From assembly GCA_964553795.1 (NCBI GenBank), contig CAZKMR010000004.1, forward strand, positions 1-64,000: a stretch of DNA of 64,000 nucleotides, in the 5' to 3' direction. The translations under genes and the position numbers were made by a program. This document shows positions 27,122-36,454 of this stretch, in pieces. Source of the DNA: JADLHS01 sp964553795. GTDB taxonomy: Bacteria; Verrucomicrobiota; Verrucomicrobiia; Limisphaerales; JADLHS01. A model generated the notes under the pieces. The model had not been told where the DNA came from. It ran no database searches and saw only the letters and a program-made list of their open reading frames with translations. Each line of letters begins with the position of its first letter. Within the stretch, counting starts at the first letter, position 1.

Positions 27122-29119
27122 ATGAAACTTTCGCTTCTCCCCCACTTAACGATTCAGCGACGCGAGAGAACCAAAGGGCTGACCGCGGTTCTGGTTGCCT
27201 TTGGCCTGACGCTGGCCAACGCCCAAACGCTCACCAATGGCTTTGATCAAACCGCCACGCTTGTTTTGGGAACAACCAACAGCTACACGTTTTACGCGAC
27301 GAACGGAGACGTTGTGCTACTGCGGATGGGCGCGCCAAGCTTTCGGCCACTCATCACTTTGCACGCTCCCAACGGCACAACCTTGGGCGCTGCCGCTGGT
27401 AGCGGAAGCGGTTCAATTGATGCGGCCACAACGCCACTAGCCATTAATACCAACGGACTTTTTACGGTCCGCGCGAGCAGTTACTACGGGACGGGCAGCG
27501 GCGCTTACGCGCTCACACTCGCCCGAATCCCGGCAGCGTATGAACTGTCGCCCGCCGATGAAGGCGGCACACTGACAAACGGCGCGGCGAATCCCGGCAA
27601 CATCACACTGGGGGATTTGGATATTTGGAGCATCAACGCCAGCGCGGGCGACCGGATTATGGTGCGCATGGGGACGACGGGTTACCGTCCGTATTTGTTG
27701 CTTTACGGGCCGAATGGAAATCAGGTGGATGTTGGCGCGGGCGCGGGCGCGGGCGACACCGATGCGTGGGTTGAAACGACATCTACCAGTAACGGTGTCT
27801 ATACAGTCGTGGCGCAATCTTACTATCCGAATGGCACCGGGCCGTACACGATTCATCTGGCGAAATCCATCGGACCGTTTGTGGTATCCCCCGGCGACGA
27901 AGGCGGGGATTTGGTCAACGGCGCGGCCAACACCGGGCAAATCGCCAAGGGCGACATCGACATGTGGCGCTTTGACGCCACGGCGGGCGATAATGTGTGG
28001 ATCAGGATTGGTTCGCCGAACTGCCGACCGTGGATTCGACTTTATGGGCCGACCGGCCTCTTGCTGCGCGAAGCTCTTGCGGCCACGAGCGCTGAAAATG
28101 ATACGGCCATAACTGCGCCCATCACCAACTCGGGTACGTTCACGGTAATTGCCCAGAGCTATTACTACAGTTTAAGCAGTCCCTACACGTTAAGCCTGGC
28201 GAAGATACCCGGCAATTTTACGGTTTCGCCGAATGACGAAGGTGGACCGTTGAGTAACGGTCTGGCGCATCAGGCCACGAACTCCCTGGGTGATCTGGAC
28301 GTCTGGACCTTCAACGCCGCTGCCGGTGACCATGTTGCACTCCGCATTGGCGCGCCCAATTACCGGCCGCTGCTGAATTTATACGGTCCGAACGGTGTGT
28401 TACTTCAATCCGCGGCGGGCACAGCCAGTGCGCATCGCGACGCTGCTATTTTTGTCGCCGTGACCAACAGCGGTTTCTTCACCGTGGTGGAACAAAGTTT
28501 CTACAACGACGGCACGGGCGGTTACACGCTCAACTTCGCCCATTTTCCGGGCACGTATCAGGTATCGCCCGGCGACGAAGGCGGACGGCTGACGAACGCG
28601 GTGAGTTACGATGCCGTCATCACGTTGGGAGATCTGGACCTGTGGAATTTTGCCGCCTGCAAAGGCTATCCGTTCACGGTGGTTTGTCAGAAATTGAGCG
28701 GCACCTTCACGCCTCGCGTTCGGCTTTATGGACGCAATGGCGCGTTACTGGCAACGACCCAACACGCCAGCACCGTCACGCTCAATTATCCCGGCACGAA
28801 CAGCGGCAACTACTCGTTGCTGATTGACGGCGCCGGGGTGAACGACAGCGGCACTTATCGGCTCACTGCCTACGGCATCTACGAAGACGCCCTGAAACTC
28901 TGTCCGCCGCTCATGGCGAACAACACCCTGGATCTCACCGGCTATGGCGGCTTGGCGGGCAACAATTATGTTCTTTTGACGACCACCGACATCACCACGC
29001 CCACGCCGCTCTGGACTGCTTTGGTCACCAATCAATTTGATGCCTTCGGAGCCATGACCTACACGAACTTGTTTCAGCCGACGGAGACCGCGCGCTTCTT
29101 TCGGTTACGGAGCGAGTGA
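27122..29119 (+). CDS. Secreted tandem-repeat protein (PPC-like beta-sandwich repeats)
   Basis: 665 residues from the ATG at 27122, which gives a normal signal peptide (TAVLVAFGLTLANAQT). Five repeats of about 108 residues carry SPADEGGTLTNGAANPG, GDLDIWSINASAGDRIMVRMG and YLLLYGPNG variants. A non-repeat tail ends in the LTGYGGLAGNNYVLLTTTDI and PTETARFFRLRSE type of C-terminus, like that of the protein at 18868-20844. The ORF extends 31 codons upstream, but that part lacks secretion features. It is probably a surface or matrix protein; no enzyme motif is visible. Confidence 0.7.
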   Translation: MKLSLLPHLTIQRRERTKGLTAVLVAFGLTLANAQTLTNGFDQTATLVLGTTNSYTFYATNGDVVLLRMGAPSFRPLITLHAPNGTTLGAAAGSGSGSIDAATTPLAINTNGLFTVRASSYYGTGSGAYALTLARIPAAYELSPADEGGTLTNGAANPGNITLGDLDIWSINASAGDRIMVRMGTTGYRPYLLLYGPNGNQVDVGAGAGAGDTDAWVETTSTSNGVYTVVAQSYYPNGTGPYTIHLAKSIGPFVVSPGDEGGDLVNGAANTGQIAKGDIDMWRFDATAGDNVWIRIGSPNCRPWIRLYGPTGLLLREALAATSAENDTAITAPITNSGTFTVIAQSYYYSLSSPYTLSLAKIPGNFTVSPNDEGGPLSNGLAHQATNSLGDLDVWTFNAAAGDHVALRIGAPNYRPLLNLYGPNGVLLQSAAGTASAHRDAAIFVAVTNSGFFTVVEQSFYNDGTGGYTLNFAHFPGTYQVSPGDEGGRLTNAVSYDAVITLGDLDLWNFAACKGYPFTVVCQKLSGTFTPRVRLYGRNGALLATTQHASTVTLNYPGTNSGNYSLLIDGAGVNDSGTYRLTAYGIYEDALKLCPPLMANNTLDLTGYGGLAGNNYVLLTTTDITTPTPLWTALVTNQFDAFGAMTYTNLFQPTETARFFRLRSE

Positions 29120-29245
29120 TAAAACCCGTCGTCTCAGAAGAAAACGAGAACGGTTTGCCCTTGGCCTATGGGGCTTGCGAATTGAATTCGCGCAAAATCG
29201 CCTTCAGGAAACTTCGCCGTACTGCTAGCGTGCGCTCCACCTCGA

Positions 29246-30673
29246 ATGAACACCAGCTATCAATCGTACCGCGGACTGCCGCCGTTGGCGGGAATCTGCT
29301 CGTTTGCCGACGCCATGAAACCCGGATTGTCCGTGGAGCAATGTGTGGCCCGACTGAAACGATTTCATTACGCGTTCAAGCGATTGCACCAGATTTTTAC
29401 CGCGCGCCTCACCGCTGAACCAATCTATGAACTAAAGATGGCATTCAGCCTGCACGCGCATCTGTGCGCGGAACATGTCGCTGCCTTACGCAAACGCGTG
29501 GGCGAAATGCGTGAACCCCCTTTGGGCTTGGAGGCTGTTCCGGATGCCAACCTCGAGATCTTCTTCGATGAAATCCTCAATGCTCCGAGCACGACCGAAC
29601 TCGTTCTCGGTCTTTACGAAACGGCCATTCCGGCGTTGCAAACAGCGTTGGAACGCCATCGCGAAGAGACGAATCCCCTGGCGGATCATCCCTCGGCGCG
29701 CCTTTGTCGGATTGCGCTGCTCGAACTCGACGACATGCAGCAGTTCGGCATGCAGGCCACCGCGGCGCTAGTGGATGCCGCGTGCCGACAACAAACCGCT
29801 CCGTGGTTGGCAATGCTGGACGATTGTCTGGCCGCTTCGGGCGGACTTGACGGCGCAACGAATCCGACTCTAAAAGAAATCGTACGGCACTATTCTGACC
29901 CGCCTTATCAATATGATTCCAAGCCGCAGCGCGATGAGAGATTCCCCGATCCTTACAACATGGGCGTCAACGCGGAAGTGTTTCTCTACGACCCGCAATT
30001 TGCGCCGGCGCCGAAAACGTTGATGATGTTTTACAAGCGGCTGCGGGAAATTGACGTGCCGGAAATGATGGCGAGCATCATCACGGAGACACCAAACCAG
30101 CCGTGGGAATATTATCGCGACATGTCCCGCCAACTCTGGGATGAAGCGCGCCACGCCATGATGGGCGAGGTGGGTTTTGTGAGCCTGGGGGTTGATTGGC
30201 CCAAGACGGTAATGGTCAATTTCACCTGGTCGCTCGCGCTGAATACCCAACTCAAACCCATCGAACGCCACGCGGTGCTGTATTTCATCGAGCAGGGCTT
30301 GATGCCGAAGCAGGGAAAGCGTTTTGAGTGGGAAGTGGCGCTGGCCGCAGAAAATCCCCTCAGCGCGCTGTTTCAGGATTACGATTGGGCGGACGAAGTG
30401 TTGCATGCGCGCATCGGCCGGGATTGGTACTTGAAGCAATTCGCCAATCCCCAGGCAGCGCTTCGCTACGGTGACGAATGCTGGTCGCGCGTCCTGCTGA
30501 ACTGGGAAGCGTGGCGGCAACAAGGCTTGACCGCGCACCGCAATTGGTGGCCGGAGGTTTATCGGGAGGCATGCGCGCATTGGCAAATTGAGCCCGATCC
30601 GAAAGTGCTGGCATACGCCACCAGCTACCAAACCGTGCGCGCGGATTTGAAGAATCTCGTCGGCTCCGCGTGA
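29246..30673 (+). CDS. Ferritin-like (putative diiron) protein
   Basis: 475 residues, all-helical in appearance and without a signal peptide. Candidate metal ligands come in the order expected for a ferritin-like bundle: Glu and His in YELKMAFSLHAHLCAEH, Glu in IALLELDDMQQ, Glu in EMMASIITETPNQPWEYY, the EARH of QLWDEARHAMMGE, and DEVLHARIG. This resembles ferritin-like DUF455-type oxygenase families. I cannot name the reaction. It stands alone, followed by a 489-base gap with only a gene remnant. I am fairly sure of the fold and unsure of the function. Confidence 0.6.
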   Translation: MNTSYQSYRGLPPLAGICSFADAMKPGLSVEQCVARLKRFHYAFKRLHQIFTARLTAEPIYELKMAFSLHAHLCAEHVAALRKRVGEMREPPLGLEAVPDANLEIFFDEILNAPSTTELVLGLYETAIPALQTALERHREETNPLADHPSARLCRIALLELDDMQQFGMQATAALVDAACRQQTAPWLAMLDDCLAASGGLDGATNPTLKEIVRHYSDPPYQYDSKPQRDERFPDPYNMGVNAEVFLYDPQFAPAPKTLMMFYKRLREIDVPEMMASIITETPNQPWEYYRDMSRQLWDEARHAMMGEVGFVSLGVDWPKTVMVNFTWSLALNTQLKPIERHAVLYFIEQGLMPKQGKRFEWEVALAAENPLSALFQDYDWADEVLHARIGRDWYLKQFANPQAALRYGDECWSRVLLNWEAWRQQGLTAHRNWWPEVYREACAHWQIEPDPKVLAYATSYQTVRADLKNLVGSA

Positions 30674-30750
30674 ACCGGAAGTGCGCGCGCCATTCTTGGT
30701 GAATTCAGCCCGCGCACTCTCCGCAGAATGACTCGAAACGTGTCACGTGC

Positions 30751-30888
30751 CGGGACACGCTAGACGCCCTTCGCCTGACGCGACTCAAGCCAGCCACGTT
30801 GGAACGGATTCAACGCTCCGCCCCGGAACTGGCCCGGGGATTTCCTTGGGGCTGCATCGAAACGACGCTACGACAAGTCGTTGGCTGA
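30751..30888 (+). pseudogene. Possible 3' remnant of a protein gene
   Basis: The gap 30674-31162 holds no intact gene. One frame reads 45 codons of protein-like sequence (RDTLDALRLTRLKPATLERI and GFPWGCIETTLRQVVG) ending at TGA, with no start or ribosome-binding site. I could not assign a family. The rest of the gap shows nothing I recognise. Confidence 0.25.
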
Positions 30889-31162
30889 ACCACACGCTAA
30901 CGAACTTCATTTGATCACAAGCGAAGTGGGATTTCGCGCCAGACGGTAAGCCTCCTCATTCAGGAAAAACCGTGGTTGGCCTCACCTAGACTTTGGCGGC
31001 ACCACCCCTGCTACTTTCAGCGGCGAAAAGGAGCATGATGTCGCCGTTTGAGTCTGGACGGAGCAGGACTAGAGGATTTCCGCACCGAACTTTAGTCCCG
31101 GAATGCCGGTCTATTCTCGCCCGCCCGCCATGCAATTCCCGATGCCGGAACTGTCGTAATCT

Positions 31163-31987
31163 GTGAACGTTGTCTCTCAGTTTTGTTTGGCGTTGCTGAC
31201 CGCCGCAACGATCAGCGCCGCCGCCACCGAATCTCAGGTGGAGTTGGAATATACGTTTCCGGTCGAGCGCTTGCATTTGCCGCCGAACAAACCCGACACG
31301 CTGTGGGAACGCTTTGAGTTTGCCATCGAACGCAACACCGAACGCGTGTTCAAAGCCCGTTTTCATCCGCTCAACATGGCACAATGGCATTTGCTCTCGG
31401 ATGCGGATGCGGCGGCCTATCGCGAACAAGTTCCGCGGCTGGGGCGCAACGCGATGACGCGTTCGGTCACCACCGCCGCGCGCGAAGTGGCGTTTGAATT
31501 GCCGGTGATGATCTGGCTGGACGGGCAACGCAGTTTCCTGGCGGATTTTTTGCTGAACTCAGTGGATGCCGTGGAGGAGGAATCCGTCGCACCGCTGGAC
31601 CCGAACTATCGCGTTCTCGAACGGTCCTGGTGGAAACGCTTGTCGGACAGTCGCAATCTTAGGTTTGGCGTGCGGCCGTTTCGGACCAGTCCCTACGCCT
31701 TCATGAGTGCGAGCGTTTGGAATGGCGATTCGCTCCTGATGTTGACGCACGTGCGTTATCACTTCCGCAATTTTGCCGATCATCACTTTGAAATGGCCGT
31801 CTCCTTGCCGTTGACGCATGGATTCGCCATGGACGTGGGCACGGCGTACCACATGACGCGGCGCGATGACTTCAAACATATTGTCTTGAAACTTTCCAAA
31901 CAATTCGCGGACGGCGGCATCGTGCACATCGGCATGGAGGCCGAGGAAAAGCCGCGGTTTGTGGTCGGCATCACCATGCCCCTTTAA
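31163..31987 (+). CDS. Secreted protein of unknown function
   Basis: 274 residues from a GTG start, with a signal peptide-like N-terminus (QFCLALLTAATISAAATES). The rest is beta-rich and basic, with pairs such as RTSPYAFMSASVWNGDSLLM and YHFRNFADHHFEMAVSLPLTHGF read over consecutive strands. The closing strands KPRFVVGITMPL look like the end of a small beta-barrel or lipocalin-like fold. I recognise no family. It lies 89 bases before the aldo/keto reductase on the same strand; co-transcription is possible. Confidence 0.6.
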   Translation: MNVVSQFCLALLTAATISAAATESQVELEYTFPVERLHLPPNKPDTLWERFEFAIERNTERVFKARFHPLNMAQWHLLSDADAAAYREQVPRLGRNAMTRSVTTAAREVAFELPVMIWLDGQRSFLADFLLNSVDAVEEESVAPLDPNYRVLERSWWKRLSDSRNLRFGVRPFRTSPYAFMSASVWNGDSLLMLTHVRYHFRNFADHHFEMAVSLPLTHGFAMDVGTAYHMTRRDDFKHIVLKLSKQFADGGIVHIGMEAEEKPRFVVGITMPL

Positions 31988-32076
31988 CCGGAAGCTCCCG
32001 GGCAGTTTCATTCCTCGATGGTTCGCAGACGGAAGTTCTCTTTGCCCGGTGGGCGGACTTTGTCTAAGTTCGCGCG

Positions 32077-33258
32077 ATGAAATATCGTCGCTTTGGGCGG
32101 ACGGAACTGCAAATGCCGGTCATTTCCTGCGGAGGCATGCGGTATCAGCACAAATGGCAGGACGTTGCGCCCACCGAAATTCCTTCCGCCGGCCAAACCA
32201 ACCTGGAAGCGTGCATTCACCGGGCGTTGGAACTTGGCATCAATCACATTGAAACAGCGCGCGGCTATGGCACATCGGAAATGCAACTGGGCTGGGTGCT
32301 GCCGAAATTACCGCGCGAAAAATTAATCGTGCAGACCAAAGTCACGCCCCGGGCCACGGCGCGGGAGTTTATCGACACGTTCAACACGTCGATGCAATAC
32401 CTGAATCTGGACTACGTCGATTTGCTGACACTGCACGGCATCAACAATCGGCAATTGTTGGATTGGTCCTTGCGCCAGGGCGGCTGCCTCGAAGCCGCGC
32501 GCCAACTGCAATTGGAAGGCCGCTGTCGGTTTGTCGGCTTCACGACCCACGCCACCACGGACGTGATTCTGGAGACGATTCGCGGCGGTGAATTCGATTA
32601 CGTCAATCTGCACTGGTATTTTGTCAACGACCTGAACTGGTCCTGCATCGAAGCTGCCACGGCCAAGGACATGGGCGTGTTCATCATCAGCCCGAATGAC
32701 AAGGGCGGAAAACTGTACGACCCACCCGCCAAGCTGGTGGAATTGTGCGCGCCGCTGTCGCCCATGCAATTCAACGACCTCTATTGCCTGGCGCGACCGC
32801 AAGTCCACACGTTGAGTTGCGGCGTGGCCAAGCCTTCCGATTTTGACGCGCACGTGGCGGCGCTTGAACACTACCATCGCGCCGCGGAAGTCGTCGCGCC
32901 GATTGAACAACGATTACGCGCGGAAATGGAACGCGTGCTTGGCGCCGAGTGGTGCGCACGCTGGAGTGAAGATTTGCCGAGCTACGCCGACGTCCCGAGT
33001 TACGTGAACGTGACAGAAATCCTGCGGCTTTGGACTTATGCCAAGGCGCTGGATCTCGTGGCATGGGGCAAGATGCGGTACAACCTGCTCGGCCAGGCGG
33101 ATCATTGGTTTCCCGGCGAGAACGCGGCGCGGGTCAAAGAATTGAAGCTGGACGCGGTGCTCGCCGGCAGTCCGTTTGCGGCTAAGATCCCGGGTATTCT
33201 CGGCGAAGCGCATCAACTGCTGTTTGAAACGCCGCAGAAGCGGTTGAGTGAATCATAA
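32077..33258 (+). CDS. Aldo/keto reductase family oxidoreductase
   Basis: 393 residues with the AKR (beta/alpha)8 fold. The start is MKYRRFGRTELQMPVISCGG. The tetrad is present in modified form: Glu replaces the usual Asp in HIETARGYGTSE, Tyr is in GYG, Lys in VQTKVTP, and His in LLTLHGINN. The segment FIISPNDKGGKL is the nucleotide-binding loop variant seen in the subfamily that begins RRFGRTEL. A C-terminal extension of about 100 residues contains isolated Cys residues but no CxxCxxC cluster. It probably reduces a sugar or carbonyl with NAD(P)H in the cytoplasm. Confidence 0.82.
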   Translation: MKYRRFGRTELQMPVISCGGMRYQHKWQDVAPTEIPSAGQTNLEACIHRALELGINHIETARGYGTSEMQLGWVLPKLPREKLIVQTKVTPRATAREFIDTFNTSMQYLNLDYVDLLTLHGINNRQLLDWSLRQGGCLEAARQLQLEGRCRFVGFTTHATTDVILETIRGGEFDYVNLHWYFVNDLNWSCIEAATAKDMGVFIISPNDKGGKLYDPPAKLVELCAPLSPMQFNDLYCLARPQVHTLSCGVAKPSDFDAHVAALEHYHRAAEVVAPIEQRLRAEMERVLGAEWCARWSEDLPSYADVPSYVNVTEILRLWTYAKALDLVAWGKMRYNLLGQADHWFPGENAARVKELKLDAVLAGSPFAAKIPGILGEAHQLLFETPQKRLSES

Positions 33259-33289
33259 AAAAACGCGCCGGCCTTTCAACCGGCGCGTT
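33256..33289 (-). terminator. Rho-independent terminator of the ompH transcript
   Basis: The stem AACGCGCCGG and CCGGCGCGTT (33262-33289) has an 8-base loop. An A-run just upstream on the plus strand becomes a U-tract for minus-strand transcripts. It lies between the convergent aldo/keto reductase and ompH genes and may act weakly for the plus strand too. Confidence 0.8.
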
Positions 33290-33305
33290 GCTGGCAAAAA
33301 TCAAA

Positions 33306-33896
33306 TCACTTCGCGAACTCCGGCGGCGCGGCCGCGTTGAGTTCTTTGATCACGGCGTCGGTCAGGTCCGAATCGCCGCTGGTGAAGAGAAAGACTTCGG
33401 TTTGCGCCAAAGACTTGGCCGAACTGTCCACGACAAACGCATACCCGCCCGTGCGTGCCCGCGTCGCAACCACTGATTTGATGTCTTTGATGACGGTCTC
33501 CATCATGCGCTCCGTCTTCAATTTCAAGTCGGCCTCATTCCGGGCGAAAAACTGTTTCAGATTCTCTTCGCTGTCGCGGAGTTCCTTGGCGCGGGGCTCG
33601 AGATTCTTGCGACGTTTGTCGCGTTCCTCGTTGGAGACGGCCTGATCATTGGCATCGGCCACCAGCTTCTGGAAGTCAGTCGCCAGTTTCTTGTGCGCTT
33701 CCTGCATGGATTCCACCTCTTTCTTCAACTCGGTCTTGGTGGCATCCAAGGCAAGTTTGGATTGCTTGGTTTTCCAGTAATCGTTGAAAACTTTAACCAG
33801 GTCCACGGTGGCGATGCGCGTCTGCGCCTGCGCCAATCCGCCGCTCAAAACGATCAGAGCCGCGACCAATCCGAACTTGCGAAATGATTTCATCAT
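33306..33896 (-). CDS. OmpH/Skp family periplasmic chaperone
   Basis: About 196 residues. The signal peptide is FGLVAALIVLSGGLAQA. It is followed by the short conserved strand TRIATVDLVKVFNDY, a long charged coiled coil (about residues 50-140), and the returning beta segment GYAFVVDSSAKS with a C-terminal helix. This is the Skp jellyfish trimer layout. Skp holds unfolded outer-membrane proteins on their way to BamA. It is the last gene of the dnaB-bamA-SBBP-ompH run, and bamA-ompH pairing is common. The start is one of the ATGs at 33902, 33896 or 33893. Confidence 0.88.
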   Translation of the reverse strand: MMKSFRKFGLVAALIVLSGGLAQAQTRIATVDLVKVFNDYWKTKQSKLALDATKTELKKEVESMQEAHKKLATDFQKLVADANDQAVSNEERDKRRKNLEPRAKELRDSEENLKQFFARNEADLKLKTERMMETVIKDIKSVVATRARTGGYAFVVDSSAKSLAQTEVFLFTSGDSDLTDAVIKELNAAAPPEFAK

Positions 33897-33998
33897 AAAC
33901 ATAAAGAACCAAAAACCTTGCCCAGCGCCAACATCATTCTGCGCGCTCTCCCGCAAGCTAAGACACATCCGACGCGCAAGTGTTCACCTCGCGCGGGA

Positions 33999-36452
33999 TT
34001 ATTTCACAAGCCGAAAGAAGGCCGGCGCGCTGCTGGCAGGCACAGAAACTTGATGGAATCCATTGGTAAACAAAACGGCGTTGGTGACCGTCGTCCAGGC
34101 GTTGGTCCCCAGCAGGTTGGTCCGGGATTGGAGCAGGAACTCCGGACTATACCCGAGCCACGATACCAGGACTTCGCTAGGTCCCGGATTGGTGATGAGG
34201 AGCGAGGTAGGAACGACCATTTTGACGATGTAACCATCCACGTCGGTGTTCCCCGGAATAAGCCCAATCGGCAGCGTGCCAAAGATCGTTTCGCCGATGA
34301 AATACGAATTACCCGCGGCGTCCACCGTGACGCCGTAGCCGCGATCCGTTTGTGCGCCGCCCAAATACGCCGAGTAATTGAAGGCCGTGCCTGTGCTGTC
34401 AATTTCCGCCAGAAACGCATCAATGCCGCCCGAGTTCACACCGAGCAAAATGCCGGAATAGTTGTTGGTGGGAAAATTCAGCGACGCAGTTTCACCCGTG
34501 ACGTGCGCATTGCCCTGATGATCCACTGCGATGTCCCATCCCAAATCCTGGCCATCTCCACCGAACACTATCGAGTAATCCACCTGCGTCAGCGCCGGGG
34601 TCAGTTTTGTCACAAAGGCGTCCGCATAAATCGAATTGGAAATCACCGGCGCCAGGATGTTGGTCGCCGTGCGCGGAAAATCACCCGAGGTCGTCCAACC
34701 GGTAAGATACGCCGCGCCCGTGGCGTCGACCGCCAATCGCACCGCGCGCTCATTGTTGGTGCCACCGACGAAAGTGCCGTATTCCAACGCTCCCGACGCT
34801 GCTTGTAGCCGCACCAGAAACGCATCTTCCGCAAAAGTGGCGTTGGTGGATTGATTCAGATTGAATTGATACGCGTTGGTGGTCACCGGGAAATTGATTG
34901 AAGCTGTATATCCGATGATCAGTGGATTGCCGCCCGCGTCCACCGCAACGTCCAAAGCGTAATCGCGATTCGTCCCCCCGAGATAGCTGGCGTAGAGCAC
35001 ATTGGTGCCGGCCGCGTCGAGTTTGAGAATGAACCCGTCTTCCAATCCGGCCGCATTGGTGAAACTGGTATTTCGCGCGGGGAAGTTTGTGGATAACGTG
35101 TGGCCGACCACATAAACGTTACGCGCCGCATCCAACGCAATCCCGCGACCGATGTCATCGCCTTCGCCAAGGAGTCCGCTGCCATTCCCGCCATAAAAAG
35201 TCGAAAACACCAGATTGCTGCCCCCCGGGCCAATTTTGGTCACAAAACAATCAATCGGCGGCACCGTAAATCCGGGCACGACATTGCCGGTGATGTTGGT
35301 TTGCACCGGCGACAGGGTGGGAAAATTTGTGGAGGCCGTGTAACCGGTCACGTACGCGTTGCCATCATCATCCACCGCCAAGGCAAACGCGATCTCGTCG
35401 GCAACGCCGCCGAGATAAGTGACATAAACATCCGTCAGCGAACTGTTGTTCTTGTGCCGCGACACAAAGGCATCACCCACACCGCCAAACGTTCCCGCGA
35501 GGTTGGTTTGAAAGGCGCCGGGCGTACTGAATTGGCTCGTGGTCAAGGTTTCTCCCGCCAAAAACAAATCGCCCTCCGGCCCCACCGCCACGGCCCAAAG
35601 CCGGTCATCCCCCACGGCATCGAAATACGCGGAATAACTCACCACCGGATCAATCACCAGCGGGTGCGTCGGATCGTATTCACCTAATGAAAAGCCCACG
35701 CTGTGGTTATCCAACACTTGATAGCCGCCGGAAATCTCCCGGCGTTGACCGCCGACCAGTTGGTAAATCACCGGTCGCGGTTGGCGGATTTCATCCACGC
35801 CCAATTTCACAATGAGTTCTCCCTGTTCGCTCAGGCGCACTTCATCCGCGCCCACCATTTGCAGGCGAATGACCCGCGGATCAACGCCGGGCGCAATCTC
35901 AAAATCATACTCGAGCTGCCGCTGGTTGCCGTAATGCAATAAATTGATGCCGGGATAAACATCCAAAACCCGGACGCGTTCATACGCCGGCACGTTCACG
36001 CGCCATTGCGTTGGATCGCTGCCGACGAAATAATTCGCCCGCCGCGACACGGTCCCCAGCCCGTGCATTTCGGCGGCAGGATTCGCTCCCACCAACTCGA
36101 TCTTCAAGTTTGCGTACCGCATCGGGTGGGACTGGCGGCGCGCCGCCAACGGGTCGGTCGCGCGTTCCTCGGGTGGCCGCAATGACTTTTGCAACTGCAC
36201 GCGCACTTCGGTGGGTGTCAGGCTCAAACAATACGCCGCGCCGCGCGCCACAAACTTTGCTTCCGGACCGAACTGACCCTGATTTGCCTCGAATGTCAGC
36301 GGCCGATTTGCGGGCAGTGTGAGGGGAACATTATTCTGGTGCGCGGAATTGGCTCGGCCGCTGAGGCTCAGCAACCCAAGCACCAGCAAACCGACTCCCG
36401 CCGCCCACCGGCGAACGGACATCAGGCAGGAAATATTGTTAAACGACTGCAT
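33999..36452 (-). CDS. SBBP-repeat beta-propeller secreted protein
   Basis: 817 residues with a signal peptide (AAGVGLLVLGLLSLSGRANS, perhaps starting at the internal ATG of MSVRRW). An N-terminal domain begins NRPLTFEANQGQF, with YPGINLLHYGNQRQLEYDF, which regularly precedes SBBP repeats. A run of SBBP units follows, with AVDDDGNAYVTGYTASTNFP, VYVVGHTLSTNFP and AYLTGWTTSGDFP. Each gives a blade of a predicted propeller. The C-terminus again has the LLQSRTNLLGTNAWTTV and APAFFRLVK ending found in other secreted proteins here. It starts only two bases after the bamA stop, so it is probably co-expressed with the outer-membrane assembly genes. Confidence 0.82.
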   Translation of the reverse strand: MQSFNNISCLMSVRRWAAGVGLLVLGLLSLSGRANSAHQNNVPLTLPANRPLTFEANQGQFGPEAKFVARGAAYCLSLTPTEVRVQLQKSLRPPEERATDPLAARRQSHPMRYANLKIELVGANPAAEMHGLGTVSRRANYFVGSDPTQWRVNVPAYERVRVLDVYPGINLLHYGNQRQLEYDFEIAPGVDPRVIRLQMVGADEVRLSEQGELIVKLGVDEIRQPRPVIYQLVGGQRREISGGYQVLDNHSVGFSLGEYDPTHPLVIDPVVSYSAYFDAVGDDRLWAVAVGPEGDLFLAGETLTTSQFSTPGAFQTNLAGTFGGVGDAFVSRHKNNSSLTDVYVTYLGGVADEIAFALAVDDDGNAYVTGYTASTNFPTLSPVQTNITGNVVPGFTVPPIDCFVTKIGPGGSNLVFSTFYGGNGSGLLGEGDDIGRGIALDAARNVYVVGHTLSTNFPARNTSFTNAAGLEDGFILKLDAAGTNVLYASYLGGTNRDYALDVAVDAGGNPLIIGYTASINFPVTTNAYQFNLNQSTNATFAEDAFLVRLQAASGALEYGTFVGGTNNERAVRLAVDATGAAYLTGWTTSGDFPRTATNILAPVISNSIYADAFVTKLTPALTQVDYSIVFGGDGQDLGWDIAVDHQGNAHVTGETASLNFPTNNYSGILLGVNSGGIDAFLAEIDSTGTAFNYSAYLGGAQTDRGYGVTVDAAGNSYFIGETIFGTLPIGLIPGNTDVDGYIVKMVVPTSLLITNPGPSEVLVSWLGYSPEFLLQSRTNLLGTNAWTTVTNAVLFTNGFHQVSVPASSAPAFFRLVK

Positions 36453-36454
36453 GC

